Assembly: GCA_021151695.1 (NCBI GenBank)
Contig: JAGKWU010000039.1
Coordinates: 1-5,068 of the forward strand
Source of the DNA: Cellvibrionaceae bacterium
Lineage (GTDB): Bacteria; Pseudomonadota; Gammaproteobacteria; Pseudomonadales; Cellvibrionaceae
Length of the DNA stretch: 5,068 nt
Direction of reading: 5' to 3'
The notes under the pieces are model-generated. The model saw only the letters and a list, made by a program, of their open reading frames with translations. It was not told where the DNA came from and did no database searches. The translations under genes were made by a program, and so were the position numbers. Below are positions 1-5,068 of the stretch, piece after piece. The stretch's first letter is position 1. Every line of letters starts with the position of its first letter.

Positions 1-142
1 GCAGCGTCAAGCCGCTTTGAATAAGCGTTTGAAGCGCGGCAATAGAAGTCTTGCGCGGCTGACCATTGACAGTGCTGTAGACCGGCAATTGGTCGCTTGT
101 TGACAGGCTAGAAGCCTCTGACAACTGGTTAAATGTGGTCAT
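1..142 (-). CDS. Small phage protein of unknown function, N-terminal part (gene runs off the left edge)
   Basis: An open frame on the minus strand reads 47 uninterrupted codons from the ATG at 142-140 to the window edge, beginning MTTFNQLSEASSLSTSDQLP. The pattern of a short N-terminus, then a 'DQLPVYS' strand, then 'RKTSIAALQTLI' resembles small proteins that I recall (from memory, not searched) near structural genes of many phages. Those are of the form 'MxTFNQLP..SVxxxDQxPVY...RxxxxxxL' and mostly have no assigned role. I chose the ATG at 142 because a GGGGG Shine-Dalgarno-like run (plus-strand 147-151) sits 4 nt upstream and because that family usually starts this way. An in-frame ATG at 184-182 would add 14 residues but has no visible ribosome site. 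The gene points away from the late operon, which is unusual inside a P22-like structural cluster. Full length and function cannot be seen here. Confidence 0.72.
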   Translation of the reverse strand, partial: MTTFNQLSEASSLSTSDQLPVYSTVNGQPRKTSIAALQTLIQSGLTL

Positions 143-164
143 AATGCCCCCAAAATCTCGCCAA

Positions 165-191
165 ATGATACCAGAATCGCGCATTTGACAA
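165..191 (-). promoter_or_regulatory. Candidate leftward sigma70-type promoter with extended -10
   Basis: Read on the minus strand, TTGTCA (plus 186-191, 5 of 6 to TTGACA) is followed after 15 bp by TATCAT (plus 165-170, 5 of 6 to TATAAT). The -10 is preceded by TGG, giving the extended -10 form TGnTATCAT. Transcription would begin near plus position 158, leaving a leader of about 16 nt before the ATG at 142. The 15 bp spacer is shorter than the preferred 17 bp, but an extended -10 can compensate for that. It is a pattern match only. If the minus-strand gene actually starts at 184, this site lies inside the coding sequence. Confidence 0.4.
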
Positions 192-211
192 TCACGCGTT
201 TTCGGTACAAT
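185..211 (+). promoter_or_regulatory. Candidate rightward sigma70-type promoter for the tail/ejection operon
   Basis: A perfect TTGACA (185-190) is followed after 15 bp by TACAAT (206-211, 5 of 6 to TATAAT). The expected transcription start near 218 would place the gp10 ribosome site (221-227) almost at the 5' end of the message, with a leader of about 12 nt. The spacer is 2 bp shorter than optimal. This is the only strong promoter-like pair I noticed upstream of the plus-strand genes. It fits a need for a fresh start of rightward transcription after an inverted gene. Its -35 overlaps the -35 of the candidate leftward promoter. Confidence 0.45.
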
Positions 212-220
212 CAGGAAACC

Positions 221-227
221 GGAGGGG
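221..227 (+). promoter_or_regulatory. Ribosome binding site deciding the gp10 start
   Basis: GGAGGGG lies just upstream of the ATG at 230-232. Counting from GGAGG the spacing is 4 nt, slightly short but with a very strong core. A longer reading from the TTG at 185 would add 15 residues but has no comparable site, and that TTG is part of the candidate -35 box. The ATG at 230 is therefore preferred. Confidence 0.75.
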
Positions 228-229
228 AT

Positions 230-1639
230 ATGCAGGTTCCTATTTTGAATGGCGTTTATGCGGATGTTGGAGCTGATTTCGGCTCGTCATATCCTCGCAA
301 TATGGTGCCTGTCCCCAAAAACACCGGCATTGCAGCGGGCTATATCCGCACTGCTGAAGGTTTGAGCCGTTTCGACGTTTCTCCACCTTCTATTACAGGC
401 ACAGATCGCGGAGGCATTGCCTGGAATGGCACATGCTATCGAGTGATCGGCACAAAACTTGTTTCTGTTTCTGCGGCTGGTGCTGTTTCCGTATTGGGCG
501 ACGTTGGCCCTGGTGGCCGCGTGACATTCGACTATTCATTTGATCGCCTCGCTATTTCTTCCGGTGGTCGACTGTATTACTGGAATGGCACTCTGACACA
601 AGTCACGGACGCCGATCTAGGCCAATGCAATGACGTGATCTTTGTCGACGGCTATTTCATGTCCACCGATGGGGAATTTCTCGTTGTCACCGAATTGGCC
701 GATCCGACTCAAGTAGACCCGCTCAAATATGGATCGTCTGAAGTCGACCCGGATGCAATCGTTGGTTTGATGAAATTCCGCAATGAGGTCTATGCGTTCA
801 ACCGCTACACAACGGAAGTATTCGACAACGTAGGCGGAACTGGCTTCCCGTTCGCTCGCATTGATGGCGCGATGATTCCCAAAGGCATCGTCGGCAAGGA
901 TGCCAAGTGCCAGATCGGGCAGGCTTTCGCTTTCGTTGGTGGTGGTCGCAATGAGGCGATTGCGGTGTATTTTGGCCAGGGTGGTACGGCTGAGAAGATC
1001 AGCACCCGCGAGATTGACGACGTTCTGGCGACCTACTCGGAAGACGACCTATCTTCAATCATCGTTGAATCTAGAAAACATCGCAGCCACGACCACTTGT
1101 ATATCCACCTACCGAATGAAACGTGGGTGTATGACCTGAGCGCATCTCAAGCATTGGGCGAGCCGGTTTGGTTTGCGCTATCGTCTGACTCGTCATCTCG
1201 TGGCGCGTATCGCGCGCGCAACTTCGTTTTCATTTACTCGAAATGGTTGTGTGGAGACACGGTAGACCAGCGCATCGGATACGTTGACGACACCATCTCG
1301 ACCCATTATGGCGATGTGGTCGGGTGCCAGTTTGACACCACACTGATCTACAACGAAGGCAAAGGCGCACTCGTTCGATCAATGGAGTTGATTGGGCTGC
1401 CGGGCCGTGCTCAGTTGGGCGATACCCCGGTGATCTACGCATCCAGAACAATAGACGGACTGACCTACAGCGACGAAAAGCCGGTTTCGATTGGAAACCA
1501 CGGCCAGTACACCAAGCGCATGCAGTGGCGGTCTTTTGGGAAATTCCGCAACTTCTGCGGCGTTCGCTTCCGCTTTGCTCACGATTCGATTGTGGCGTTC
1601 ACTCGACTGGAGTGTGACTTCGAGGGTCTAGCTGTATGA
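230..1639 (+). CDS. P22 gp10-like tail hub / packaged-DNA stabilisation protein
   Basis: This is a 469-residue homologue of P22 gp10 (472 residues), in the phage stabilisation protein family. In P22, gp10 binds below the portal and gp4 ring after DNA packaging, helps seal the head, and carries the tail needle. Similarity runs along the chain: GYIRTAEGLSRFD (37-49) against P22 GYLRSFPGITKRYD; AWNGTCYRVIGTKLVSV (64-80) against the P22 AVYRVCGGKLY region; HDHLYIHLPNETWVYDLSAS (287-306) against HELLIIHLPRHVLVYDASSS; CGD (341-343); DGLTYSDE (409-416); and the C-terminal YTKRMQWRSFGKFRN (427-441) against YDKRVLWKRVGRIRR. The P22 sequences are recalled from memory. The protein is beta-rich throughout with no signal peptide or membrane segment, as expected for the mainly beta-structured gp10. 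Its stop overlaps the start of the next gene (ATGA). It is full length and looks intact. Confidence 0.93.
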   Translation: MQVPILNGVYADVGADFGSSYPRNMVPVPKNTGIAAGYIRTAEGLSRFDVSPPSITGTDRGGIAWNGTCYRVIGTKLVSVSAAGAVSVLGDVGPGGRVTFDYSFDRLAISSGGRLYYWNGTLTQVTDADLGQCNDVIFVDGYFMSTDGEFLVVTELADPTQVDPLKYGSSEVDPDAIVGLMKFRNEVYAFNRYTTEVFDNVGGTGFPFARIDGAMIPKGIVGKDAKCQIGQAFAFVGGGRNEAIAVYFGQGGTAEKISTREIDDVLATYSEDDLSSIIVESRKHRSHDHLYIHLPNETWVYDLSASQALGEPVWFALSSDSSSRGAYRARNFVFIYSKWLCGDTVDQRIGYVDDTISTHYGDVVGCQFDTTLIYNEGKGALVRSMELIGLPGRAQLGDTPVIYASRTIDGLTYSDEKPVSIGNHGQYTKRMQWRSFGKFRNFCGVRFRFAHDSIVAFTRLECDFEGLAV

Positions 1640-2145
1640 CGGTGACGGTATCGACTCCGCAGCCAGACCGCAAGGAACTGCAAGCGGTTTTCAAAGACCC
1701 GCGTCTGTTGCGAGCGATTGAGTCACTGTTTCGTGATTTGCGGGAGATCCTGCCAACTGACATTGATGCTGTTGATGCAAAGGCTCAGACTGCGTTGGAT
1801 GACGCTGCGGCGGCGAATATCGCTGCGGCAAACGCTCAAGCTGATGCTGATCTGGCTTTGTCTCTCATTGCTGCGCTTGGTGGCGGCTGGCAGGAAATGG
1901 AGATTGATCTAGGCTCGATTCCTCGTCGTGATTTCAAGTTCACGATTACAGACCCGTCTATCAGCCTCACATCAAAGGTGGCTGTACTCCCATCAGGCAA
2001 ACCAGCCACAGGGCGAGGATCTGACGACTGGCAATGGGATACAGCCCAATTCGCGGCGCATCCGTCAACAGGCACAGCTTCGCTTTATGTGCTGTTTGGC
2101 AGTCGCGTCAAAGGCAAACGAAACATCATCTATCAGGTGTCATAA
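1636..2145 (+). CDS. Helical-stalk plus beta-domain phage protein in the tail-needle position
   Basis: The gene encodes 169 residues and starts inside the gp10 stop (ATGA, 1636-1639), so it is probably translationally coupled. It also has its own GAGGG site (1622-1626) with 9 nt spacing. Residues 11-40 look like one amphipathic helix (KELQAVFKDPRLLRAIESLF). Residues 42-81 are Ala/Asp/Gln-rich and strongly helix-forming, plausibly a short coiled coil. After a GGG hinge (82-84) comes a compact beta-rich domain (85-169) with FTITDPSI, VAVLPSGK, GRGSDDWQWD and IIYQVS. I recall this C-terminal module in unassigned proteins of other phage structural clusters. It occupies the place of P22 gp26, the trimeric tail needle. 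It has no obvious sequence similarity to gp26, and its stalk is far shorter than the gp26 coiled coil. A needle or a head/tail fibre role is inference; only the virion context is well supported. Confidence 0.82.
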   Translation: MTVTVSTPQPDRKELQAVFKDPRLLRAIESLFRDLREILPTDIDAVDAKAQTALDDAAAANIAAANAQADADLALSLIAALGGGWQEMEIDLGSIPRRDFKFTITDPSISLTSKVAVLPSGKPATGRGSDDWQWDTAQFAAHPSTGTASLYVLFGSRVKGKRNIIYQVS

Positions 2146-3555
2146 ATGGCAGTTCTTGAAACAGGCGGCGGCGCAACGGGAACCGCAACAGTAGACTCAA
2201 GCGGGAATCTGCAAGTCAACTTGCCGACCAACTCGGCCCAGGCTGGCTACACCCGGTTACTAGGAACGATTGACACAAGCGGAACGGTGCGTATTCCAAT
2301 CAGCGCATCAACACAGGGTCTGTTGGGTACTGGTACGGCTCAGATTGACTTTGAGCAGGGCTTTGCTGCTTCTGCCATCAGCCCATCTGTGTGGCGTCAA
2401 GACCTGACGACGATGACCACCAGCATCGCAAACAATGCGGTGATTTTGAACGCTGGCAACTCGCTTGCGTCTGGTGCTGTGGCTCGCCTGACATCCTGGC
2501 GAACTGCGGAGACAACACGCGGGGCTGATCGTGTGGTTGCCTTCCGCATGCTCATGCCAACCATTGTTTCTGGTGCTGTGACCGAATTTGGCATGTTCAC
2601 GGCAACGGGTACAACGGCGCCGACTGCTGGCGCGTTCTTCCGCTATGACTCGGCGGGCACTTTGCGGGGCGTGATTATCTCGGTGTCTGGTGCTGAAACC
2701 ACGACTGCAACGATTGCAACGCCAACGACCAACGAGGCTCACGATTACCTGATCGTTATCGGCACAAACAACGTCATTTTCCAGATTGACAATGTTGTGG
2801 TTGGTGTCATCGCGTTGGGGGCATCTTCGCCTAGTCCGGTGACCTCTGAATCTGGCCCGTTCTGTGTTCGCTGCTACAACGCCTCGGCAACAGCTACAGC
2901 GCAGCAGGCGCACGTCTACCGTGTGCTCGGCGCGTACTACGGCGGGACCTACGGGTACAACCGCACCGAACTGGCAGCATTGAGCGGTGACGTGGGTTCT
3001 CAGGGTGTTGTAGGCGGCTCGACTGGTTCTCTGGCGAACTATGCAAACTCGGCTGCTCCTGCATCGGCAACCCTGAGCAACACGGCGGCAGGGTACACGA
3101 CACTCGGCGGCCAGTTCCAGTTTGCTGCGGTGGGTGGCGCTGAAACCGATTACGCACTGTTCGCCTTCCAAGTCCCCTCACAGTCGGCAACAAACCAGGG
3201 CCGCACATTGCTGGTTCGTGGCGTCTGGATTGATACCATGAACACGGTGGTTGCAGTTGCGACAACGCCGACTGTTCTGCAATGGTCGATTGGCTATGAC
3301 TCGTCGGCGGTATCTCTGGCTACGGCTGACGCTGCTGCGGCAAAGGCTCGCCGGGTTGTGCCGTTGGGGATTCAAACGTTCCCTGTTGGCGCGGCAGTTG
3401 GCGCGACGGCTGCAACGATTGCTCAGACATTCCAGCAGCCATTGCCCGTATACGCTGGGAACTATCTGCACATCATTCTGAAAATGCCGATTGCAACCGC
3501 AACCGCAACAGAGATTTTCCGTGGCGTTGTCGGCATTGATGCGACTTGGGAGTGA
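2146..3555 (+). CDS. Large beta-rich virion protein, possible lectin-like tail or decoration protein
   Basis: The gene encodes 469 residues. The ATG directly follows the preceding TAA, and an AGGTG site (2135-2139) lies 6 nt upstream. It is rich in Ala, Thr, Gly, Ser and Val, with almost no Lys and no signal peptide, as in extracellular or virion beta proteins. Three parts can be seen. Residues 1-65 form a leader with VDSSGNLQVNLP (16-27), a motif type I recall at the N-terminus of other unassigned phage virion proteins. Residues about 66-265 have the strand pattern of a concanavalin A-like jelly roll, with FGMFTATG (148-155), AGAFFRYDSAGTLRGVIISV (161-180) and VIFQIDNVVVGVI (210-222). Residues about 290-469 form a second beta module ending RGVVGIDATWE. 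It lies between the needle-position gene and the ejection genes, near the place of P22 gp14, but it is not gp14-like. Receptor or glycan binding is only a fold-based guess. Confidence 0.82.
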   Translation: MAVLETGGGATGTATVDSSGNLQVNLPTNSAQAGYTRLLGTIDTSGTVRIPISASTQGLLGTGTAQIDFEQGFAASAISPSVWRQDLTTMTTSIANNAVILNAGNSLASGAVARLTSWRTAETTRGADRVVAFRMLMPTIVSGAVTEFGMFTATGTTAPTAGAFFRYDSAGTLRGVIISVSGAETTTATIATPTTNEAHDYLIVIGTNNVIFQIDNVVVGVIALGASSPSPVTSESGPFCVRCYNASATATAQQAHVYRVLGAYYGGTYGYNRTELAALSGDVGSQGVVGGSTGSLANYANSAAPASATLSNTAAGYTTLGGQFQFAAVGGAETDYALFAFQVPSQSATNQGRTLLVRGVWIDTMNTVVAVATTPTVLQWSIGYDSSAVSLATADAAAAKARRVVPLGIQTFPVGAAVGATAATIAQTFQQPLPVYAGNYLHIILKMPIATATATEIFRGVVGIDATWE

Positions 3556-3596
3556 TGATGCAAAACACGAATCAAGACAGAAAGCGAGGCTCATGA
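3555..3596 (+). CDS. Possible 12-13-codon bridging mini-ORF
   Basis: A tiny frame starts at ATGATG (3555-3560), overlapping the stop of the upstream gene (TGA 3553-3555). It encodes MMQNTNQDRKRGS and ends at TGA 3594-3596. That stop itself overlaps both ATGs of the downstream ATGATG (3593-3598). GGGAG (3548-3552) is 5 nt from the second ATG (3558). It therefore fills almost exactly the 40-base gap between two genes and could pass ribosomes from one to the next. The peptide is very polar and resembles nothing I recognise. It could equally be chance, since it is short. Confidence 0.3.
   Translation: MMQNTNQDRKRGS
3584..3589 (+). promoter_or_regulatory. Ribosome binding site deciding the gp7-like start
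   Basis: GCGAGG precedes two adjacent ATG codons. The GAGG core (3586-3589) is 3 nt from the ATG at 3593 and 6 nt from the ATG at 3596, so the second ATG is better placed. A frame extension back to an ATG at 3491 would overlap the upstream gene by 65 bases and add 35 residues with no family resemblance, so it was not used. Confidence 0.6.
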
Positions 3597-4225
3597 TGTT
3601 TGGCCCATTACTAGCAGTTGGATCATTGCTTGGCGGTTCTATCTCTGCTGCAAATTCTCAGAAGAAAGCAGCACAGGCAGCGGCAGGAGCGCAAACCGCA
3701 GCATCTGAAGCAGGAATCGCAGAGCAACAGCGCCAGTTCGATGCAATCCAAGCACTGCTGAAGCCGTTCGTTTCAACCGGGCAAACTGCACTCACCCAGC
3801 AAGGAAACTTGATTGGGCTTGGTGGATTTGACGCGCAGCAGCAGGCGATCAACCAGCTAACCGCATCGCCTCTGTTTCAATCTGCCATCCAGCAGGGTGA
3901 AACGGCGCTATTGCAGAACGCATCTGCTACCGGTGGACTGCGCGGCGGAAATACGCAAGCAGCATTGGCAACACTTCGCCCGACTCTCTTGCGCCAGACC
4001 ATCGCAGACCAGCTAGGCCAATTGGGTCAGGTTTCCTCGATGGGCTTGGGTGCTGCCACACAAACAGGCCAATTCGGGCAGGCTTCGGCCAATAACGTGA
4101 CAAACCTGCTAGGCCAGATTGGCGCGGCACAAGCCGGCGCAGCACTGGCACGCGGCCAAGCAAGCGCAGCGCCATTTGCGGCACTGTCAAACATCAGCGG
4201 CCAGATTCTCGGGAGGATGTTCTAA
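3596..4225 (+). CDS. P22 gp7-like DNA ejection (transfer) protein
   Basis: The gene encodes 209 residues from the ATG at 3596 (210 from 3593). P22 gp7 (229 residues) is one of three virion proteins ejected with the DNA (gp7, gp20, gp16) that help move the genome across the cell envelope. The central part aligns with gp7 as I recall it: FDAIQALLKPF (48-58) against FNTIMSNLKPF; QNASATGGLRGG (107-118) against EATGGLGST; LATLRPTLLRQ (124-134) against LASIAPTLGQQ; and MGLGAATQTGQFGQASANNV (149-168) against IGLGALQGQANAGQTYANNM. Composition is heavily Ala, Gly and Gln, typical of flexible ejected proteins. The N-terminus is hydrophobic (FGPLLAVGSLLGGSISAAN, 2-20), followed by a Lys/Ala/Gln helix with KK at 23-24. 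P22 gp7 instead has its Gly-rich hydrophobic stretch at the C-terminus, as I recall it. P22 gp7 loses its first 20 residues on maturation; whether this protein is processed cannot be seen. The next gene starts directly after its stop. Confidence 0.86.
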   Translation: MFGPLLAVGSLLGGSISAANSQKKAAQAAAGAQTAASEAGIAEQQRQFDAIQALLKPFVSTGQTALTQQGNLIGLGGFDAQQQAINQLTASPLFQSAIQQGETALLQNASATGGLRGGNTQAALATLRPTLLRQTIADQLGQLGQVSSMGLGAATQTGQFGQASANNVTNLLGQIGAAQAGAALARGQASAAPFAALSNISGQILGRMF

Positions 4226-5068
4226 ATGGAACCGATCGATTACACCAAAGGCTTTGCCGATCCGTTTGCAGGCGCATTGCAGGGCTTCCAATTGGGCCAG
4301 CAAATGCAGACCCAAGCACTGAACCGTGAACTCGTGCAAAAGCAAATGCAGGCGCAAGAAGCCTTGCAGGCTCAAGCATTGCAGAAAGCCCAAGCCGAAC
4401 AACAGGCAGCACAACGCAAGGCACAGTTTCAGCAGAGCGTGGCAAGCCTCATGGTCAAGCCAAACGCAACCCATGCTGATCGAGTGGCCCTGATTGAAGC
4501 CTATCCAGACATGCTGGACGATGTGACAAAGGCATGGGACAAGGTAGATGCGCCAGAACAGGAGCGACTGACAAGCACGCTATCTGGCATCTACTCTGCA
4601 CTCAATGGCGGAAACAACGACATTGCAGCGAAACTCGTCAAGCAAGAGGTTGAGCGGGCCAAAAACTCTGGCGATCCAACACGCATTCAGCAGGCCGAAG
4701 GCTTCAATCAGATGCTCAATAGCCCAACAGGCTTGAACGCGCTGAAACTGTCTGTAGCTATGACGCTTGGTCCTCGCTTGGGCAAAGACTTCGCGTCAGC
4801 CGGACAGACCCTCGCAAAGGTGCAAACTGAACTATCGAAGGAACAAGCGGAAATCGACAACATCCGTTCACAAATTCAGGATCGCACCGCTCGCTTTGGC
4901 TTGGCTCAGGATCAGTTCAACCTCGAATACGAAACCAAGCTGGAAGAACTGAAGCAAAAAGGCGGCGGAATCACCCTTAGCTCAGGAATGGAAAAGACCC
5001 AATCTGAAGCCGTCGCACAATCCATCTCGGCTTCTACCTTGTCAAACACTGCGGCATCTTTGGCAGAC
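4226..5068 (+). CDS. Gln/Ala-rich ejection-type virion protein in the gp20 position (3' end beyond the window)
   Basis: A frame of 281 codons starts at the ATG directly after the gp7-like TAA (4223-4225) and stays open to the window edge. A strong GGAGG (4212-4216) with 9 nt spacing lies within the end of the gp7-like gene. The N-terminus is DPFAGALQGFQLGQQM (12-27). Residues 22-70 are extremely Gln/Ala-rich (19 Gln and 10 Ala in 49), predicted as a long helix or coiled coil. A helical domain follows (about 78-200), including HADRVALIEAYPDMLDDVTK, AKLVKQEVERAKNSGD and LKLSVAMTLGPRLGKDFASA. A further charged helix (about 203-248) comes next, then GGG (249-251) and a Ser/Thr/Ala-rich stretch. 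I recall this architecture in proteins annotated as phage DNA ejection or transfer proteins beside gp7 homologues. The position matches P22 gp20, but direct similarity to P22 gp20 itself is not demonstrated here. Confidence 0.78.
   Translation, partial: MEPIDYTKGFADPFAGALQGFQLGQQMQTQALNRELVQKQMQAQEALQAQALQKAQAEQQAAQRKAQFQQSVASLMVKPNATHADRVALIEAYPDMLDDVTKAWDKVDAPEQERLTSTLSGIYSALNGGNNDIAAKLVKQEVERAKNSGDPTRIQQAEGFNQMLNSPTGLNALKLSVAMTLGPRLGKDFASAGQTLAKVQTELSKEQAEIDNIRSQIQDRTARFGLAQDQFNLEYETKLEELKQKGGGITLSSGMEKTQSEAVAQSISASTLSNTAASLAD

Noticed and set aside
34..59. Two copies of GCGCGGC at 34-40 and 53-59
   Set aside because: A 7 bp direct repeat within a coding stretch of this base composition is expected by chance, and there is no associated structure.
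143..184. Minus-strand start at 184 adding 14 residues
   Set aside because: No Shine-Dalgarno-like sequence precedes it, and it would run through the candidate leftward -10 box. It remains possible if the promoter call is wrong.
185..229. Extension of the gp10-like protein to a TTG at 185
   Set aside because: The TTG lacks a ribosome site and is part of a candidate -35 box. The ATG at 230 has GGAGGGG directly upstream and gives 469 residues, close to the 472 of P22 gp10.
2308..3171. Long open frame of 287 codons on the minus strand, opposite the 469-residue gene
   Set aside because: Its translation is rich in Arg, Cys and His with no domain pattern, typical of the antisense shadow of an Ala/Thr/Gly-rich gene. 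It has no convincing ribosome site. The plus-strand frame has clear protein-like strand patterns and fits tightly between its neighbours.
3178..3594. Minus-strand open frame of 138 codons across the end of the 469-residue gene
   Set aside because: It is Arg/Cys-rich and antisense to two well-supported genes, with no recognisable domain. Other short antisense or out-of-frame frames in the window were rejected for the same reason.
3491..3595. Extension of the gp7-like protein to an ATG at 3491
   Set aside because: It would overlap the upstream gene by 65 bases, and the added residues (MQPQPQQRFSVALSALMRLG...) do not resemble gp7. The ATG pair at 3593/3596 has a placed SD site.
1..5068. CRISPR arrays, tRNA genes, insertion sequences, attachment sites and rho-independent terminators
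   Set aside because: I looked for spaced repeats, cloverleaf-like runs, terminal inverted repeats and GC hairpins followed by T runs. I found none convincing by eye; the plus-strand genes are nearly gapless and leave little room for them.

Overview
This window is the tail-completion and DNA-ejection part of the virion gene cluster of a short-tailed, P22/Sf6-type bacteriophage or prophage. The anchors are a full-length homologue of P22 gp10 (a tail-hub or head-closure protein, also called packaged-DNA stabilisation protein) and a homologue of P22 gp7 (an ejected virion protein). They are followed by the start of a Gln/Ala-rich ejection-type protein in the gp20 position. GC content looks moderate, in the low-to-mid fifties by eye. 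Late genes are tightly packed and the starts are preceded by Shine-Dalgarno sites, so the host is probably a proteobacterium. I cannot name a genus, or tell an integrated prophage from a free phage.

Layout. Bases 1-142 hold the 5' part of a small gene on the minus strand that runs off the left edge. Bases 143-229 are a short divergent intergenic region. It carries two candidate sigma70-type promoters pointing outward whose -35 boxes overlap. From 230 to the right edge everything is on the plus strand and almost gapless: gp10-like (230-1639), a 169-residue protein with a helical N-terminus and a beta-rich C-terminus (1636-2145), a 469-residue beta-rich virion protein (2146-3555), a possible 12-13-codon bridging ORF (3555-3596), gp7-like (3596-4225), and a gp20-position ejection protein cut by the window end (4226-5068 and beyond).

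How they fit together. In P22 the order is 4-10-26-14-7-20-16. Here gp10 and the gp7/gp20-position genes keep that order. The needle (gp26) and gp14 positions between them are filled by two proteins that do not resemble P22 gp26. These two are the best candidates for a replaced tail tip or receptor-facing module. The inverted gene upstream of gp10 and the promoter-like sequences between them suggest that the rightward operon starts afresh at gp10, rather than simply continuing from the capsid genes. Nothing in the window is a clearly new system. The most interesting parts are the overlapping divergent promoters, the coupled mini-ORF and the substituted needle-position genes.
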